In this document: positions 28,413 through 36,548 of the stretch, in pieces | Position numbering within the stretch: the first letter of the stretch is position 1 | Layout: the number at the start of each line of letters is the position of its first letter | From: a virus | DNA length: 49,752 nucleotides | Virus record (IMG/VR): IMGVR_UViG_3300032322_001862 | Span: 1 to 49,752 of that record | Reading direction: 5' to 3' (one strand) | Position numbers and translations under genes: made by a program | Notes under the pieces: generated by a model | The model's database searches: none | What the model was told of the DNA's origin: nothing | What the model saw: the letters and a program-made list of their open reading frames with translations, nothing else

Positions 28413-28657
28413 GGCTGCGCCCCCGCTGACAACTGGACTGCGTACAATGCAAAGACGATGCCCGTCAAGAGGATGATGCCTAGTGTGACGCTTAAAAAAG
28501 TATGCGTCTTATCTGCATCTGCTAACTCACGGCGCACTGCGTTCAGTTCAAGATCTTTGCGGAAGAGCGCGTCCTTGAGGTGTCCGTTCTGTTGCACGAG
28601 GTCACGTATCTGTTTGTTGAGCCGGTCCCTTGAGTATTCCATAGTTTTATCGTTCAT
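28409..28657 (-). CDS. Coiled-coil protein with C-terminal membrane span
   Basis: 82 residues. The first 50 form a charged coiled coil (YSRDRLNKQIRDLVQQNGHL, KDALFRKDLELNAVRRELAD), then one hydrophobic span (FLSVTLGIILLTGIVFALYA). A strong AGGAGG that overlaps the upstream stop precedes the ATG. This tail-anchored plan could be a lysis accessory (spanin- or pinholin-like in a broad sense) or an inner-membrane anchor for host takeover; no lipobox or signal peptide is present. Confidence 0.72.
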   Translation of the reverse strand: MNDKTMEYSRDRLNKQIRDLVQQNGHLKDALFRKDLELNAVRRELADADKTHTFLSVTLGIILLTGIVFALYAVQLSAGAQP

Positions 28658-28668
28658 GTCCTAACCTC

Positions 28669-28848
28669 CTATTTCTTCGAAGAAGGGGGCCTTGACTTCC
28701 AGCCCTGCGATGTTTGTTGAAACCCTACAGCAAGGAGTGCCTCGGGGGTGCGGCATGCCCCGTCGACACGCTTGTGGCTGCGGAAGCTCTCGGGCGTAGC
28801 GAAAACCTGTTTGCACTCCGTGCAGCGACGGATCTTTGCGACGCTCAT
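28669..28848 (-). CDS. Small C2HC-type zinc-finger-like protein
   Basis: 59 residues from ATG 28848 (ATGA overlap with the 65-aa gene) to TAG 28669-28671. MSVAKIRRCTECKQVFATPE, SFRSHKRVDGACRTPEALLA: CxxC at 9-12 followed by His25 and Cys32 gives a C2HC finger. The C-terminal GFQQTSQGWKSRP resembles small phage C2H2 proteins. A longer frame at 28661-28855 in another register has no such features. Nucleic-acid or protein binding is likely. Confidence 0.75.
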   Translation of the reverse strand: MSVAKIRRCTECKQVFATPESFRSHKRVDGACRTPEALLAVGFQQTSQGWKSRPPSSKK

Positions 28849-29042
28849 TGATCACGCGTCTCGAGCATGATGTCCGCGAGCCGATAGGCTTTATGCACGG
28901 CAGAGTACACAGACTCCAGGTCGTCTCGTGTCACAAGCCCTGACAATGCGTGAGCGGCGAAGTAATCGCGCAGCGTGAGGCCACCTTGGATGCTGGCGTC
29001 CCCGTCGTCGTTGACTACCCGATCAGGAAAGATGTTGGTCAT
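28845..29042 (-). CDS. Small conserved phage protein (RDYFAAHAL type)
   Basis: 65 residues. GLTLRDYFAAHALSGLVT followed by AVHKAYRLADIMLETRD is a frequently seen small phage frame (RDYFAAxAL...AYxxADxML). Function unknown. ATGA overlaps on both sides. Confidence 0.78.
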   Translation of the reverse strand: MTNIFPDRVVNDDGDASIQGGLTLRDYFAAHALSGLVTRDDLESVYSAVHKAYRLADIMLETRDQ

Positions 29043-29293
29043 TCTAGGTCTCCGTCGTCGTATTCATTTTCAGCAAGTTCCTCGATGATCTGGTCTTCGA
29101 GCAGGATGCGTTGAGATTCACTCAACACCTTGAGTATGTTTACTCGCGAGACCTTCCCATCGGGCTTCTCCAGTGAGGCATAAGCGGCCTGGATATCGAT
29201 CATCGGGGGTAACATGACGCCCTTGACATCCATGGCCTCGAGCACCTCAAAAGTGAGTTCGACGCTTAGGCTTAACTGTGTCAGATGTTTCAC
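29039..29293 (-). CDS. Hypothetical acidic protein
   Basis: 84 residues from GTG 29293, with AGGAAG about ten bases upstream; the track upstream lies inside the previous gene. MKHLTQLSLSVELTFEVLEA, VKGVMLPPMIDIQAAYASLE, VNILKVLSESQRILLEDQII, acidic C-terminus. No known family; beta-alpha mix. Confidence 0.65.
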   Translation of the reverse strand: MKHLTQLSLSVELTFEVLEAMDVKGVMLPPMIDIQAAYASLEKPDGKVSRVNILKVLSESQRILLEDQIIEELAENEYDDGDLE

Positions 29294-29720
29294 TTTCTTT
29301 CTTCCTGTTAGCCTCAATGCGGGCGAGGAGCTCCGCTTCCTTATGCGTCTTGTCAAAGAGCTCGTCGATAAGCGGGCGTAGGATGGACCCCATGCCGGCC
29401 TTGTAGAACTTCTGGAGTTCCTTGATCTTCTGGTAGGTCTCCAGATGGATCATGATCGACTTGAACTTTGTGCCCTTGCGCTTTTCGGGCGAATAGCGGC
29501 CGGGGTAGCGGTACAGGCGCCTGCGCCGGTACTTCCAGACATAAGCTTTTAGCTTATCGAGCTTTTCTTTTGCCTCTTCATCCCCGTTTTCCACGCGTTC
29601 AGTCAAACGCTTAACTCCAATGCGTGGAAAGCGCTTGTTGAAGTCGTCGTAACTCAGGTTGGTCCACTTCAGACCTTTCGGCAAAACACTGGTGTCGCCT
29701 TTTTTCTTGCGGCTAGGCAT
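29247..29720 (-). CDS. Basic ribbon-helix-helix-like protein
   Basis: 157 residues. Lys/Arg-rich N-terminus (KLKAYVWKYRRRRLYRYPGR). Residues about 84-122 (TKFKSIMIHLETYQKIKELQ, KFYKAGMGSILRPLIDELFD) fit a ribbon-helix-helix: a short strand, then two helices with a turn at GMG. The C-terminal third is charged. It is the first gene after polA, has its own TTGCGT-N17-TAGAGT promoter and AAAGGAG, and could be a DNA-binding regulator of the small-gene operon. Family assignment is weak. Confidence 0.65.
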   Translation of the reverse strand: MPSRKKKGDTSVLPKGLKWTNLSYDDFNKRFPRIGVKRLTERVENGDEEAKEKLDKLKAYVWKYRRRRLYRYPGRYSPEKRKGTKFKSIMIHLETYQKIKELQKFYKAGMGSILRPLIDELFDKTHKEAELLARIEANRKKESETSDTVKPKRRTHF

Positions 29721-29743
29721 ACGGTTCTCCTTTCTTGTCCTCG

Positions 29744-29772
29744 ACTCTACGCGTTCGATACCCTAAACGCAA
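29744..29772 (-). promoter_or_regulatory. Sigma70-like promoter before the small-gene operon
   Basis: TTGCGT (29767-29772), 17 bases, TAGAGT (29744-29749) on the minus strand, just inside the end of polA, followed by AAAGGAG before ATG 29720. Confidence 0.55.
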
Positions 29773-31641
29773 CTACTCTTTTGCCTCGCCCCATGAGGGC
29801 CCGATCTCCACATCCACCCGGGAGGGGACCTCGAGGGAGACGGCTTGGGCCATGATCCGTGCGGCTTCTTCCGCTTCGGACCGATCGTTCACGCTGACCG
29901 CTATTTCGTCGTGCACTTGCAGGAGGAGGCGGAAGCCGGCCTTGTTGAGGGCGACCATGGCGGCCTTGGTCTGGTCGGCGGCGGACCCTTGGATGAGGCG
30001 GTTGAGGCCCTTGTAGGTCATCGCACGTTTGATCCGTGGTCCGTATTCCACGACCGCTTGCTCGCGCGGGAGGGCCTTGTTGATGCCGTATTCGACGGGT
30101 TCCCAGAGGGGGAAGCGGCACTTTCGGCCGAGGAGCGTACGGATCGAGCCCCCGGAGGCCGGGTGTTCGATGCGCTTCATGACGGAGTTTACGGTGCCCT
30201 TCAGGAACGGGACGTTCATGTGGAAGCTGTTGATGAGCTCTGCGGCCTCGTCGAGGGGCAGGTCGAGGGAGTTGGCGAGCTTTTGCTTGCCCATCCCGTA
30301 CATCAGCCCGAGTCCGATTGTCTTGGCGGCCTTGCGCTGGATCCCCGCCATATCTGCCACCATTTGGTGGAAGTCGGTGTCTGGGTTGTTGCGATATGCG
30401 TCTGCCATGCGTTCCGCTCCCGGGAGGTCGAGTAGGGTGGCATAGTGGACGAGAAGCCGAGGCTCCTGTGAGCTGAAGTCATTGGCCGCCCAGAGCTGTC
30501 CTTCTTCGGGGAGGAAAAGCGAGCGAACCATCGGACCGATGATTTCATGACGCGCGGGTACCTGTTGTAGGTTGGGGTTGTTCATGGAGAGGCGCCCGGT
30601 GACGGTTCCGCCGTCTTCGGAGCGCATCTGGTTGATATGCGGGTGGATGCGCCCGTCGGCGGCGCTGTGCTTGAGATAGGGCTCGAGGAAGGTGCCGTGG
30701 GTCTTGTTGAACTCACGTGCTTCGATGATGAGCTTGGCGATCTCGTGCTCATGGCCGTCGAGGAAGCTTTTTGTGAAGCTCGGCAAGCCGGTGGTGGTCT
30801 TGGGGTAGGGGATCCCGAGCTTGTCAAAGGCCTTGGCGATGCTGGCCGCGGCCCATATGTCAACTTTTTCGCCAGAAATTAACTTGATCTGCTTAATGTG
30901 TTCGTTTTCTTTACGCTTAAAGTCAGCGATGAGTTGCTCGCACTTGTCGCGGTTGAAGCGGATGCCCTGAAGGGTGAGGTCGATCAGCACCGGCAGCAGC
31001 TCGGTTTCGAGGGTGAAGATGGACTCGACTTCCTCCTTGCGCAGAAGCGCCTTCAGGTGGTGCCAGAGCTTGAGCGTGAGCGCCGCGTCCTGTTCGGCGT
31101 ACTCGCCGACGTACATCGCCGGCAGTTTCCAGAGCTCCTTCTTGGCGTGCACGCCGAAGTCGGAGGCGGCGTCCTTCAGGCCCTGCTCGGACTTGACCTC
31201 CTTGAGGTAGTCAAAGCCGAGGCTGTTGAGGGCGTAGCTGAAGCGGTTCTCATCGATGAGAGGCGCCGCGAGCATGGTGTCGTAGACCGTGCCGTTGACC
31301 GTGAAGCCCGAGGCTCGAAGCCAGCCGAGATCGTAGGCGGCGTTGTGCATGACCTTGTCGCACGGCAGCTCGAGGACTTTCTTCATCCAGCGGTTGACGA
31401 TGCGTTCGTCGAGGTTGCCCCCGCCCTGATGGGCGATCGGGAAGTAGCCCTTCCATCCGTCTACCGCGACCGCATAGCCGACGATGTAGCCGTCCTTGCG
31501 GGGCCATCCTGGCCCCATCGAATCCATGTGGGGGTCACACGTTTCAAGGTCGATCGCAATCTCCGTTGCGGAGGAGAGGTCTGGGAAACTGGCGGGCGGA
31601 ACCCACTCGGAGGGTCGCTCGAACATAGGCATGGTCTTCAA
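29773..31641 (-). CDS. Family A DNA polymerase with 3'-5' exonuclease
   Basis: 622 residues, short for the family because there is no 5' nuclease domain. The proofreading domain has Asp31/Glu33 (IAIDLETCD), Asn100/Asp104 (MHNAAYDLGWL) and Tyr181/Asp185 (YAEQDAALT). The polymerase has TVTGRLSMNNPNLQQVPAR, motif A Asp388 (ANDFSSQEPRLLVHYA), the O helix Arg436, Lys440, Leu444, Tyr448 (QRKAAKTIGLGLMYGMG) and motif C His577-Asp-Glu (LLLQVHDEIAV). Leu444 replaces the usual Phe at the E. coli F762 position. It copies the phage genome. Its ATG overlaps the stop of the UvrD-like gene. A ribosome site is not obvious, so coupling is likely. Confidence 0.95.
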   Translation of the reverse strand: MKTMPMFERPSEWVPPASFPDLSSATEIAIDLETCDPHMDSMGPGWPRKDGYIVGYAVAVDGWKGYFPIAHQGGGNLDERIVNRWMKKVLELPCDKVMHNAAYDLGWLRASGFTVNGTVYDTMLAAPLIDENRFSYALNSLGFDYLKEVKSEQGLKDAASDFGVHAKKELWKLPAMYVGEYAEQDAALTLKLWHHLKALLRKEEVESIFTLETELLPVLIDLTLQGIRFNRDKCEQLIADFKRKENEHIKQIKLISGEKVDIWAAASIAKAFDKLGIPYPKTTTGLPSFTKSFLDGHEHEIAKLIIEAREFNKTHGTFLEPYLKHSAADGRIHPHINQMRSEDGGTVTGRLSMNNPNLQQVPARHEIIGPMVRSLFLPEEGQLWAANDFSSQEPRLLVHYATLLDLPGAERMADAYRNNPDTDFHQMVADMAGIQRKAAKTIGLGLMYGMGKQKLANSLDLPLDEAAELINSFHMNVPFLKGTVNSVMKRIEHPASGGSIRTLLGRKCRFPLWEPVEYGINKALPREQAVVEYGPRIKRAMTYKGLNRLIQGSAADQTKAAMVALNKAGFRLLLQVHDEIAVSVNDRSEAEEAARIMAQAVSLEVPSRVDVEIGPSWGEAKE

Positions 31642-33137
31642 AGTCTGAACCCCTTGTAAGAATTCTTGGGTAGAACGAAGTGTAAGGATTGCTTGGCGCG
31701 GGTAATACCGACATAGAGCAGCCGGTTGATGTCGTCGGAGTTCTTGTCGTACTCCTGCGCGAACTTGGTAGAGAGGTCGCCGATGAGGAGGACGTTATCC
31801 GCCTCGCCGCCCTTCGCCCCGTGGATCGTGGAGAGCTTGATCGGCACCTTGCCCGTGATCTTCACGCCGCGGCGTAGGAGCGCGATGAGGTAGTTGCGCT
31901 TGTCCTCGGCGATCTTCGTCAGCGCCTCGTGCCAGATCGCATCGGTCAGTAGGCCGTGGTCCTTGGTCAGCGAGGCGTGTGTATAGGCTATATCTACGCT
32001 TGCCGTTTTCAGCCCCTTATGTCCGCGTTTGACGGCGCTGGGGTCGAGGAACTTGTATATGGTTTTGACTGTCTCGAAAGGTATCTCCCCACCTTTTCGT
32101 AAGCGTTCCCAGCCGATGACGGCGGAGAGGACGGACTCGGGGATGCTCCGTTGTCCGTGGCGCTCGAAGAGCAGGCCTTGGGATTTGATCCACTCGTGCA
32201 TATCGGTGAGCATGTAGTTTGCGGCGGCGAGCACGAGCCATTCGCCCTTGGTGATATCGACGTGGTGGAAGTCGTTGTAATAGGCGATCGCGCCGCCTTC
32301 GGTGCGGGGCTTCCAGATTTTAGGCTGACGCTTACGGATACGGTTTACGACCTGATCGGCGAGCGCGTGGATCTTGGAGGGGACGCGGTAGGATTGATCG
32401 AGGACTTTGACCTGGCCTTCCAGTGTCAGGAAGGAGTCGACATCGGCTCCAGCCCATGTGTAGACCGCTTGGTCGTCATCGCCGGCGATGTAGGTATGTT
32501 CGGCGCGTTCAATCAGCTCCTTGACGAGCCGCCACTGTAGCTGGGAGAGGTCCTGCGCTTCGTCGATGATGAGTGTTTTTAGCGACGGAAGTCTGTCAGG
32601 ATCATCTAGGACTCTTTCCAGCAAGTCCGTAAAATCGAGAAGTCCGCGGGATGCCTTGTAATGTCTATACGCTCTGTCAACGTACTCGAAGTGGTGCCAC
32701 TCGATCGCCATGCGGCTTTCGTTGTAGTGCTGGCGAAGATCCTTGCCCTTGATCCGCGCGATATTGACCTCGTTCAGGATGGGGTGGTCCGCCTTAATGG
32801 CAAACTCCTCTTCACCCTTCTCCACTCCCAACTCAATCCCCGCCTCTTTAGCGAACTCTGCGTAGTGTTCGGGGCCCATCATGTCCTTGCTGGTGATGCC
32901 GAGACAGCGATAAGCGAGCGAGTGCAGGGTACGGAACCACGGGAAGTCTAGGTCCGGGTTCAGCGCAGGGAATTTCTGGATCGCCCGATCACGGGCCTCG
33001 GTCGCGGCCTTGCGGGTGAACGCAAAGTAGCCGATCTGCGTCGGATGGATATCCTCCGCAAGTTCGTTTTGCACCACCGAGAGCAGGTAGGTCGTCTTGC
33101 CTGCACCGGGGGGACCGAAGACCTTCTCGACGCTCAT
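31638..33137 (-). CDS. UvrD/PcrA-like SF1 helicase
   Basis: 499 residues. Walker A GPPGAGKTT (8-16), motif Ia GYFAFTRKAATEARDRA, motif II LIIDEAQDLSQLQW, motif III AGDDDQAVYTWAGADVDSF, motif IV QSYRVPSKIHALA, motif V LSTIHGAKGGEADNVLLIGD and motif VI INRLLYVGITRAKQSLHFVL are all present and in order. It is compact, without large 1B/2B inserts. It would unwind DNA 3' to 5' at the fork or during recombination. It is coupled to the polymerase (ATGA) and overlaps the small 58-aa gene upstream. Confidence 0.93.
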   Translation of the reverse strand: MSVEKVFGPPGAGKTTYLLSVVQNELAEDIHPTQIGYFAFTRKAATEARDRAIQKFPALNPDLDFPWFRTLHSLAYRCLGITSKDMMGPEHYAEFAKEAGIELGVEKGEEEFAIKADHPILNEVNIARIKGKDLRQHYNESRMAIEWHHFEYVDRAYRHYKASRGLLDFTDLLERVLDDPDRLPSLKTLIIDEAQDLSQLQWRLVKELIERAEHTYIAGDDDQAVYTWAGADVDSFLTLEGQVKVLDQSYRVPSKIHALADQVVNRIRKRQPKIWKPRTEGGAIAYYNDFHHVDITKGEWLVLAAANYMLTDMHEWIKSQGLLFERHGQRSIPESVLSAVIGWERLRKGGEIPFETVKTIYKFLDPSAVKRGHKGLKTASVDIAYTHASLTKDHGLLTDAIWHEALTKIAEDKRNYLIALLRRGVKITGKVPIKLSTIHGAKGGEADNVLLIGDLSTKFAQEYDKNSDDINRLLYVGITRAKQSLHFVLPKNSYKGFRL

Positions 33138-33310
33138 GGCTCGATGGGCAATGTTGGGTAGTAAGGGGCAATTTGTATAGCGAACTGCTCGGGCTGTTCG
33201 GCCTGCTTGTCCTGTGCGTCTCGATAATCGTCGTATACGCCGACGATCGACACCGGGTGATCCGGTTTGATCCAGTACACGACGAACACCATGAGTTGAT
33301 GGTTATGCAT
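33134..33310 (-). CDS. Small hypothetical protein between helicase and primase
   Basis: 58 residues from ATG 33310, overlapping the upstream gene by 8 bases. MHNHQLMVFVVYWIKPDHPV, SIVGVYDDYRDAQDKQAEQP, ending PYYPTLPIEP. The VYWIKP...YDDYRDAQ frame recalls small phage proteins with a strand followed by a helix. Function unknown. Confidence 0.62.
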   Translation of the reverse strand: MHNHQLMVFVVYWIKPDHPVSIVGVYDDYRDAQDKQAEQPEQFAIQIAPYYPTLPIEP

Positions 33311-33602
33311 CGCCGTCTCTTGTAAGTTCTTCTTCCGCGGCAAGGATCTCTTCGACTCGATCCATCGCACACGGCCATACGATGATGGGAGTGGTTTCGC
33401 CGACATAGCCGCCCTCGATGTTGTAGCTGATGTACTCCTCTGCCTCGTCCAAGGAGATCCCGGACTCGTGCATGAGGATGGTGACGATGGCATCGCCGTC
33501 GTAGATCAGCGTGTCGATGCGGCGTGCACCGCCGCCTTCTGCTCGCTGCCACACAGTTGCTATGCCGACTAGTGCACTGTCAAAGCCGTCTATCTTGAGC
33601 AT
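33303..33602 (-). CDS. Small conserved protein, paralogue of 27788-28030
   Basis: 99 residues. MLKIDGFDSALVGIATVWQR, IDTLIYDGDAIVTILM, SLDEAEEYISYNIEGGYVGE, TTPIIVW, then a charged helix. The EEAEEYISYNIEG-YVGE-TP core is shared with the 80-aa protein at 27788-28030. ATG overlaps the primase stop. Widespread in environmental phages, function unknown; presence of two copies in one operon argues for distinct partners. Confidence 0.78.
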   Translation of the reverse strand: MLKIDGFDSALVGIATVWQRAEGGGARRIDTLIYDGDAIVTILMHESGISLDEAEEYISYNIEGGYVGETTPIIVWPCAMDRVEEILAAEEELTRDGDA

Positions 33603-35134
33603 CAGAATGGACTCCTGCTTTTCTTCTGTTCAGGGGTGTCAAACGGGGAATCTTGCCGCTCGAAGCGGGGGATGCGCCAGCACCGCGTCGCGCGGTTCTT
33701 GAGGAAAAGACTGATTGGCTCGCCGCCGATGTCGCGCATGCGCTGTGCCATTTTTGGCAGAGTCATGCCCTTGAAGTTGTTGCGCGTGAGGTGTGCCTCG
33801 AGATCCTTCATGCGGAAATATGTGCGGCCTTCCTCGTCGTTGGTCCACGGCCGGCCGAGCAGAATCTCGTCCCGATCGAGGGCCTGCTGCAAGTGTGTGC
33901 AGAACTCCTCGAGGAGGTCGTTGAAGCGGCCCGTGACGGTGGTGTCTTCACTCGCGACCGTGATCTGCTCCGTCTCAACCATCTCGGTGAGCAGTGCGTT
34001 CAGGAGCTGTTCCCAGTCGGGCTTCTTCACCGCCGGGGGCAACAGGTTGAGCTTCTCGACGCAAGACTTCTGGAAGGCCATCTGGTTGAACAGGCTCTCA
34101 GTGTCAAGCTCGATGCGCTTGCCGTTGACGTCGAGAAACCAAAGTGGCGGTTCGCTCGCGTACTTCGAGAGCGCAGAGAGTTGCGGGGAGTCTGGCCCGT
34201 GGGCCCCGATCCCAAACTTGCGAGTCCTGCACAGGCCGCTATTGCAGAAGCTATTGAGCGGCGCGTCTTTGCACTTGTACCGATACTCCTTCTTATTGAT
34301 CTGTTTGATCAACATCTGCACTTCGTTGTTCGGAAGCGGAGGGCTCACGTACTTGTAGTTGTACTCGACGATCAGGTTGTCCCACGTCGCCGGGTGCGCG
34401 CGCTTGAGGTACAGGCCGATGTTGAAAAGCGCGTTGTTCCGTGTGCCTTCGGGCACGCCTTGTGCGCAGATAGCCTGTAGGCATGGTGGGCCGTCCTTGA
34501 TCGGTGATTCAGGGGCCTTGGGCTCCTCTGGAAACTTCAGGTCCGGGTCCTGCACGAACTGGTCGTACAGGGTGTAGAACTCTTCAAGGGAGGCGGCCTT
34601 CCCGTCGTCATTGAAGGCGTAACGCATGGTGTCGTCGCCGCCGAAGTACGGGAGGTTCAGGAAGTTGCCTGTGTCCCCGCGCTCGACGAGGATTTCGGCC
34701 TGTTTCGGGAAGATCTCGCGACCGGCCTCGCCGAGGAGCGCCGCGGAGGCCTTCAGGTAACGCTGCATCGAGGCAGCGGGGATCGGTTCTTTGACGAACA
34801 GGAACACGTGTGCGCCGCCTGACTTGCTGCGGCACACGACAAGGGGCAGCTCGAGGCTGCGTATCTTCTTGATCAGCCCTGCGTGATCGAGAGGGTACTG
34901 ATCAATATCAATGCATCCCCAAATGCAGGAGTTATCTGCGCGGATGGGGATGATGCCCAGAGAAGGCTCCACGCCTTCAAGGTGCTTCTGCCAGAGATCA
35001 TCAGTTGGCGGCTTACGAACGACAACGGCTTTGCCGGCTTGCTTGCCATTACCCTTGTCGCCCTCGATCCTGTAGGTCCCATAGGCGATGTCTAAGCCCA
35101 GAAATATCGCCTTGAACCTTGTGATGTCGGTCAT
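33602..35134 (-). CDS. Archaeo-eukaryotic-type primase (AEP/PrimPol-like)
   Basis: 510 residues. Catalytic residues of the AEP fold: Asp76 and Asp78 (WGCIDIDQYPLDH), then SKSGGAHVFLFVK with His109, FPKQAEILVERGDTGNFLNL and PYFGG. This DhD ... SGG-H ... FPKQ pattern is that of the TOTE/PrimPol-like AEP group. Residues about 300-330 hold four cysteines (KCKDAPLNSFCNSGLCRTRK) that may bind zinc, and the C-terminal third is helical (a PriCT-like part). It would lay RNA or DNA primers and may extend them. It lies directly upstream of the UvrD-like helicase and polymerase. No DnaB-type helicase gene is present, so unwinding may rely on the UvrD or SNF2 enzyme. Confidence 0.85.
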   Translation of the reverse strand: MTDITRFKAIFLGLDIAYGTYRIEGDKGNGKQAGKAVVVRKPPTDDLWQKHLEGVEPSLGIIPIRADNSCIWGCIDIDQYPLDHAGLIKKIRSLELPLVVCRSKSGGAHVFLFVKEPIPAASMQRYLKASAALLGEAGREIFPKQAEILVERGDTGNFLNLPYFGGDDTMRYAFNDDGKAASLEEFYTLYDQFVQDPDLKFPEEPKAPESPIKDGPPCLQAICAQGVPEGTRNNALFNIGLYLKRAHPATWDNLIVEYNYKYVSPPLPNNEVQMLIKQINKKEYRYKCKDAPLNSFCNSGLCRTRKFGIGAHGPDSPQLSALSKYASEPPLWFLDVNGKRIELDTESLFNQMAFQKSCVEKLNLLPPAVKKPDWEQLLNALLTEMVETEQITVASEDTTVTGRFNDLLEEFCTHLQQALDRDEILLGRPWTNDEEGRTYFRMKDLEAHLTRNNFKGMTLPKMAQRMRDIGGEPISLFLKNRATRCWRIPRFERQDSPFDTPEQKKSRSPF

Positions 35135-35209
35135 TTCTGCTTTCTCGAAAGAAGGGGCCTACTCGCAGTGAGTGGGGGGAAATGGCACTGCTTTCGGCCC
35201 CAGGAAACA

Positions 35210-35983
35210 TCAGAACGGTGCGGAACCCGAGGATGCCTCACCGTCGCTATCGTGCTTGGTCTTTACCGCACCGGAAGACACCGATGCCGCAAAGCTCTTA
35301 CAAATAGCGTAAATGCTCTCGTCTTCGACAGTACCGATGCGCTCGACTTCCCAGCCGAACCACTTACCCTTGTCGTTCGACTCAGGCTGCGTGGACAGAC
35401 GGTACATCTGGCTGTACATCGGGGGCGTGAACAGACCGTTCTTGCCCTGGAGCTTAACCGCTTGCATCATGCTATTCCACTTGCGGCTCTTCTTGAGCTG
35501 CGTGGACTTCATGACCACAAGCGCCGGGGACGGGGTGCCATCCGCGTCAACGATCATGACGTAGTGGTTAGCCGTGTTCTCGATGTAGTTGCCGTTGTCG
35601 AGGTAGTCCTTGTTGTCACCGGGTTCCCGATGGGTCCTGGACAGGATGTCGCTGGTAGCCGGGTATATATGGAGCGGCGCTCCAGATCCGCTACCCCGCG
35701 GGGCCCACTCGATATACTGCCTGATGTAGGCACAAGGAATCACGGTGATGCCCTTCTTGCCGTCATAAAGCTGATTCGTTACCGTATTCAGGATCATGCC
35801 GGGCAATGCGCCGTCAAGCTCGCCCACTTCCGGCGAGGTGTTCGTCAACAGTCGCAGGAAGGGCAGGGCGAAGTCGTCCTGATTCATCCCGGAGAAGCTG
35901 CTGCCGGCATCCTCCTCGAAAGCCGAGGCGATCGCCAAAGCGGTGGAGGATTGGGTCTTTTCTGCAAGTGCTGTTCTAGCCAT
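35210..35983 (-). CDS. Candidate ssDNA-binding or replication accessory protein
   Basis: 257 residues from ATG 35983; the upstream frame to 36064 lies in the preceding gene. DDFALPFLRLLTNTSPEVGE, GMILNTVTNQLYDGKKGITV, IPCAYIRQYIEWAPRGSG, ENTANHYVMIVDADGTPSPA and WNSMMQAVKLQGKNGLFTPP, then an acidic tail (HDSDGEASSGSAPF). The beta-rich body with an acidic C-terminal tail and place next to the primase fit a single-stranded DNA-binding protein. I recall this family as conserved hypothetical in environmental phages; the role is inferred. Confidence 0.65.
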   Translation of the reverse strand: MARTALAEKTQSSTALAIASAFEEDAGSSFSGMNQDDFALPFLRLLTNTSPEVGELDGALPGMILNTVTNQLYDGKKGITVIPCAYIRQYIEWAPRGSGSGAPLHIYPATSDILSRTHREPGDNKDYLDNGNYIENTANHYVMIVDADGTPSPALVVMKSTQLKKSRKWNSMMQAVKLQGKNGLFTPPMYSQMYRLSTQPESNDKGKWFGWEVERIGTVEDESIYAICKSFAASVSSGAVKTKHDSDGEASSGSAPF

Positions 35984-35996
35984 GGTTCGTGGTCCT

Positions 35997-36548
35997 TTAA
36001 GATTTAATCGAGGCCTTTTTACCGATGTACGCGCCGAAGAGTTCCATGGGGAACTGCTCGCCACGTGTCACCCGCTCCTTGACCCAGGCCTTGAGGGTCG
36101 AGGGTTCGATTTTCTCGGACTGCTCGACAGGGAAACCCTGCTGACCAAGCATCCCGAGGAGACGGTTGCACAGCTCGTCCTCGCCGCGCCCGAAGCGCAC
36201 GCTGACGGTGTTCTTGATGATGTCGTCAAAGCCGTGGTCCCTGAGCCATTGGAAGGCTTCGGCACGCCGGGCTTCACTGATCGAGGCGCTGTAGAAGGGC
36301 TTTATGTCGATCGAGCTGCCGTCATCCATACGGAACGACGTCATGCCGAGCTCCGAAAGCGCTTCCGGGATCGTCTCCTCGGTCAGCTTGCGGTATTGCT
36401 CTTTGTGCCCTTTAAGGACGTCTTCCGCATCGCTGATCTGCTTTTCCAGCGACTTGGCGCGACGGGCCAATGCGGCAATGCCACTGATCTGGTCGTCTTC
36501 GACCTTCAGGGCGTCCGCTTCGTTTTCAAACAAGCTCGTAAGGTTCAT
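35997..36548 (-). CDS. Conserved coiled-coil protein of replication module
   Basis: 183 residues from ATG 36548, behind AAGGAGAATCTG; an upstream in-frame codon at 36659 lies inside the previous gene and is not used. Residues 18-55 are a coiled coil (LARRAKSLEKQISDAEDVLK), then IPEALSELGMTSFRMDDGSS, DIKPFYSASISEARRAEAFQ, DHGFDDIIKNTVSVRFGRGE. A familiar phage family of unknown function, always near replication genes. Could be a partner of the ssDNA-binding candidate 13 bases downstream. Confidence 0.75.
   Translation of the reverse strand: MNLTSLFENEADALKVEDDQISGIAALARRAKSLEKQISDAEDVLKGHKEQYRKLTEETIPEALSELGMTSFRMDDGSSIDIKPFYSASISEARRAEAFQWLRDHGFDDIIKNTVSVRFGRGEDELCNRLLGMLGQQGFPVEQSEKIEPSTLKAWVKERVTRGEQFPMELFGAYIGKKASIKS

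Noticed and set aside
28661-28855. 64-aa minus-strand frame MINERRKDPSLHGVQ
   Set aside because: The other register (28669-28848) encodes a conserved-looking C2HC finger protein and is coupled by ATGA to the gene upstream, so it is the real one.
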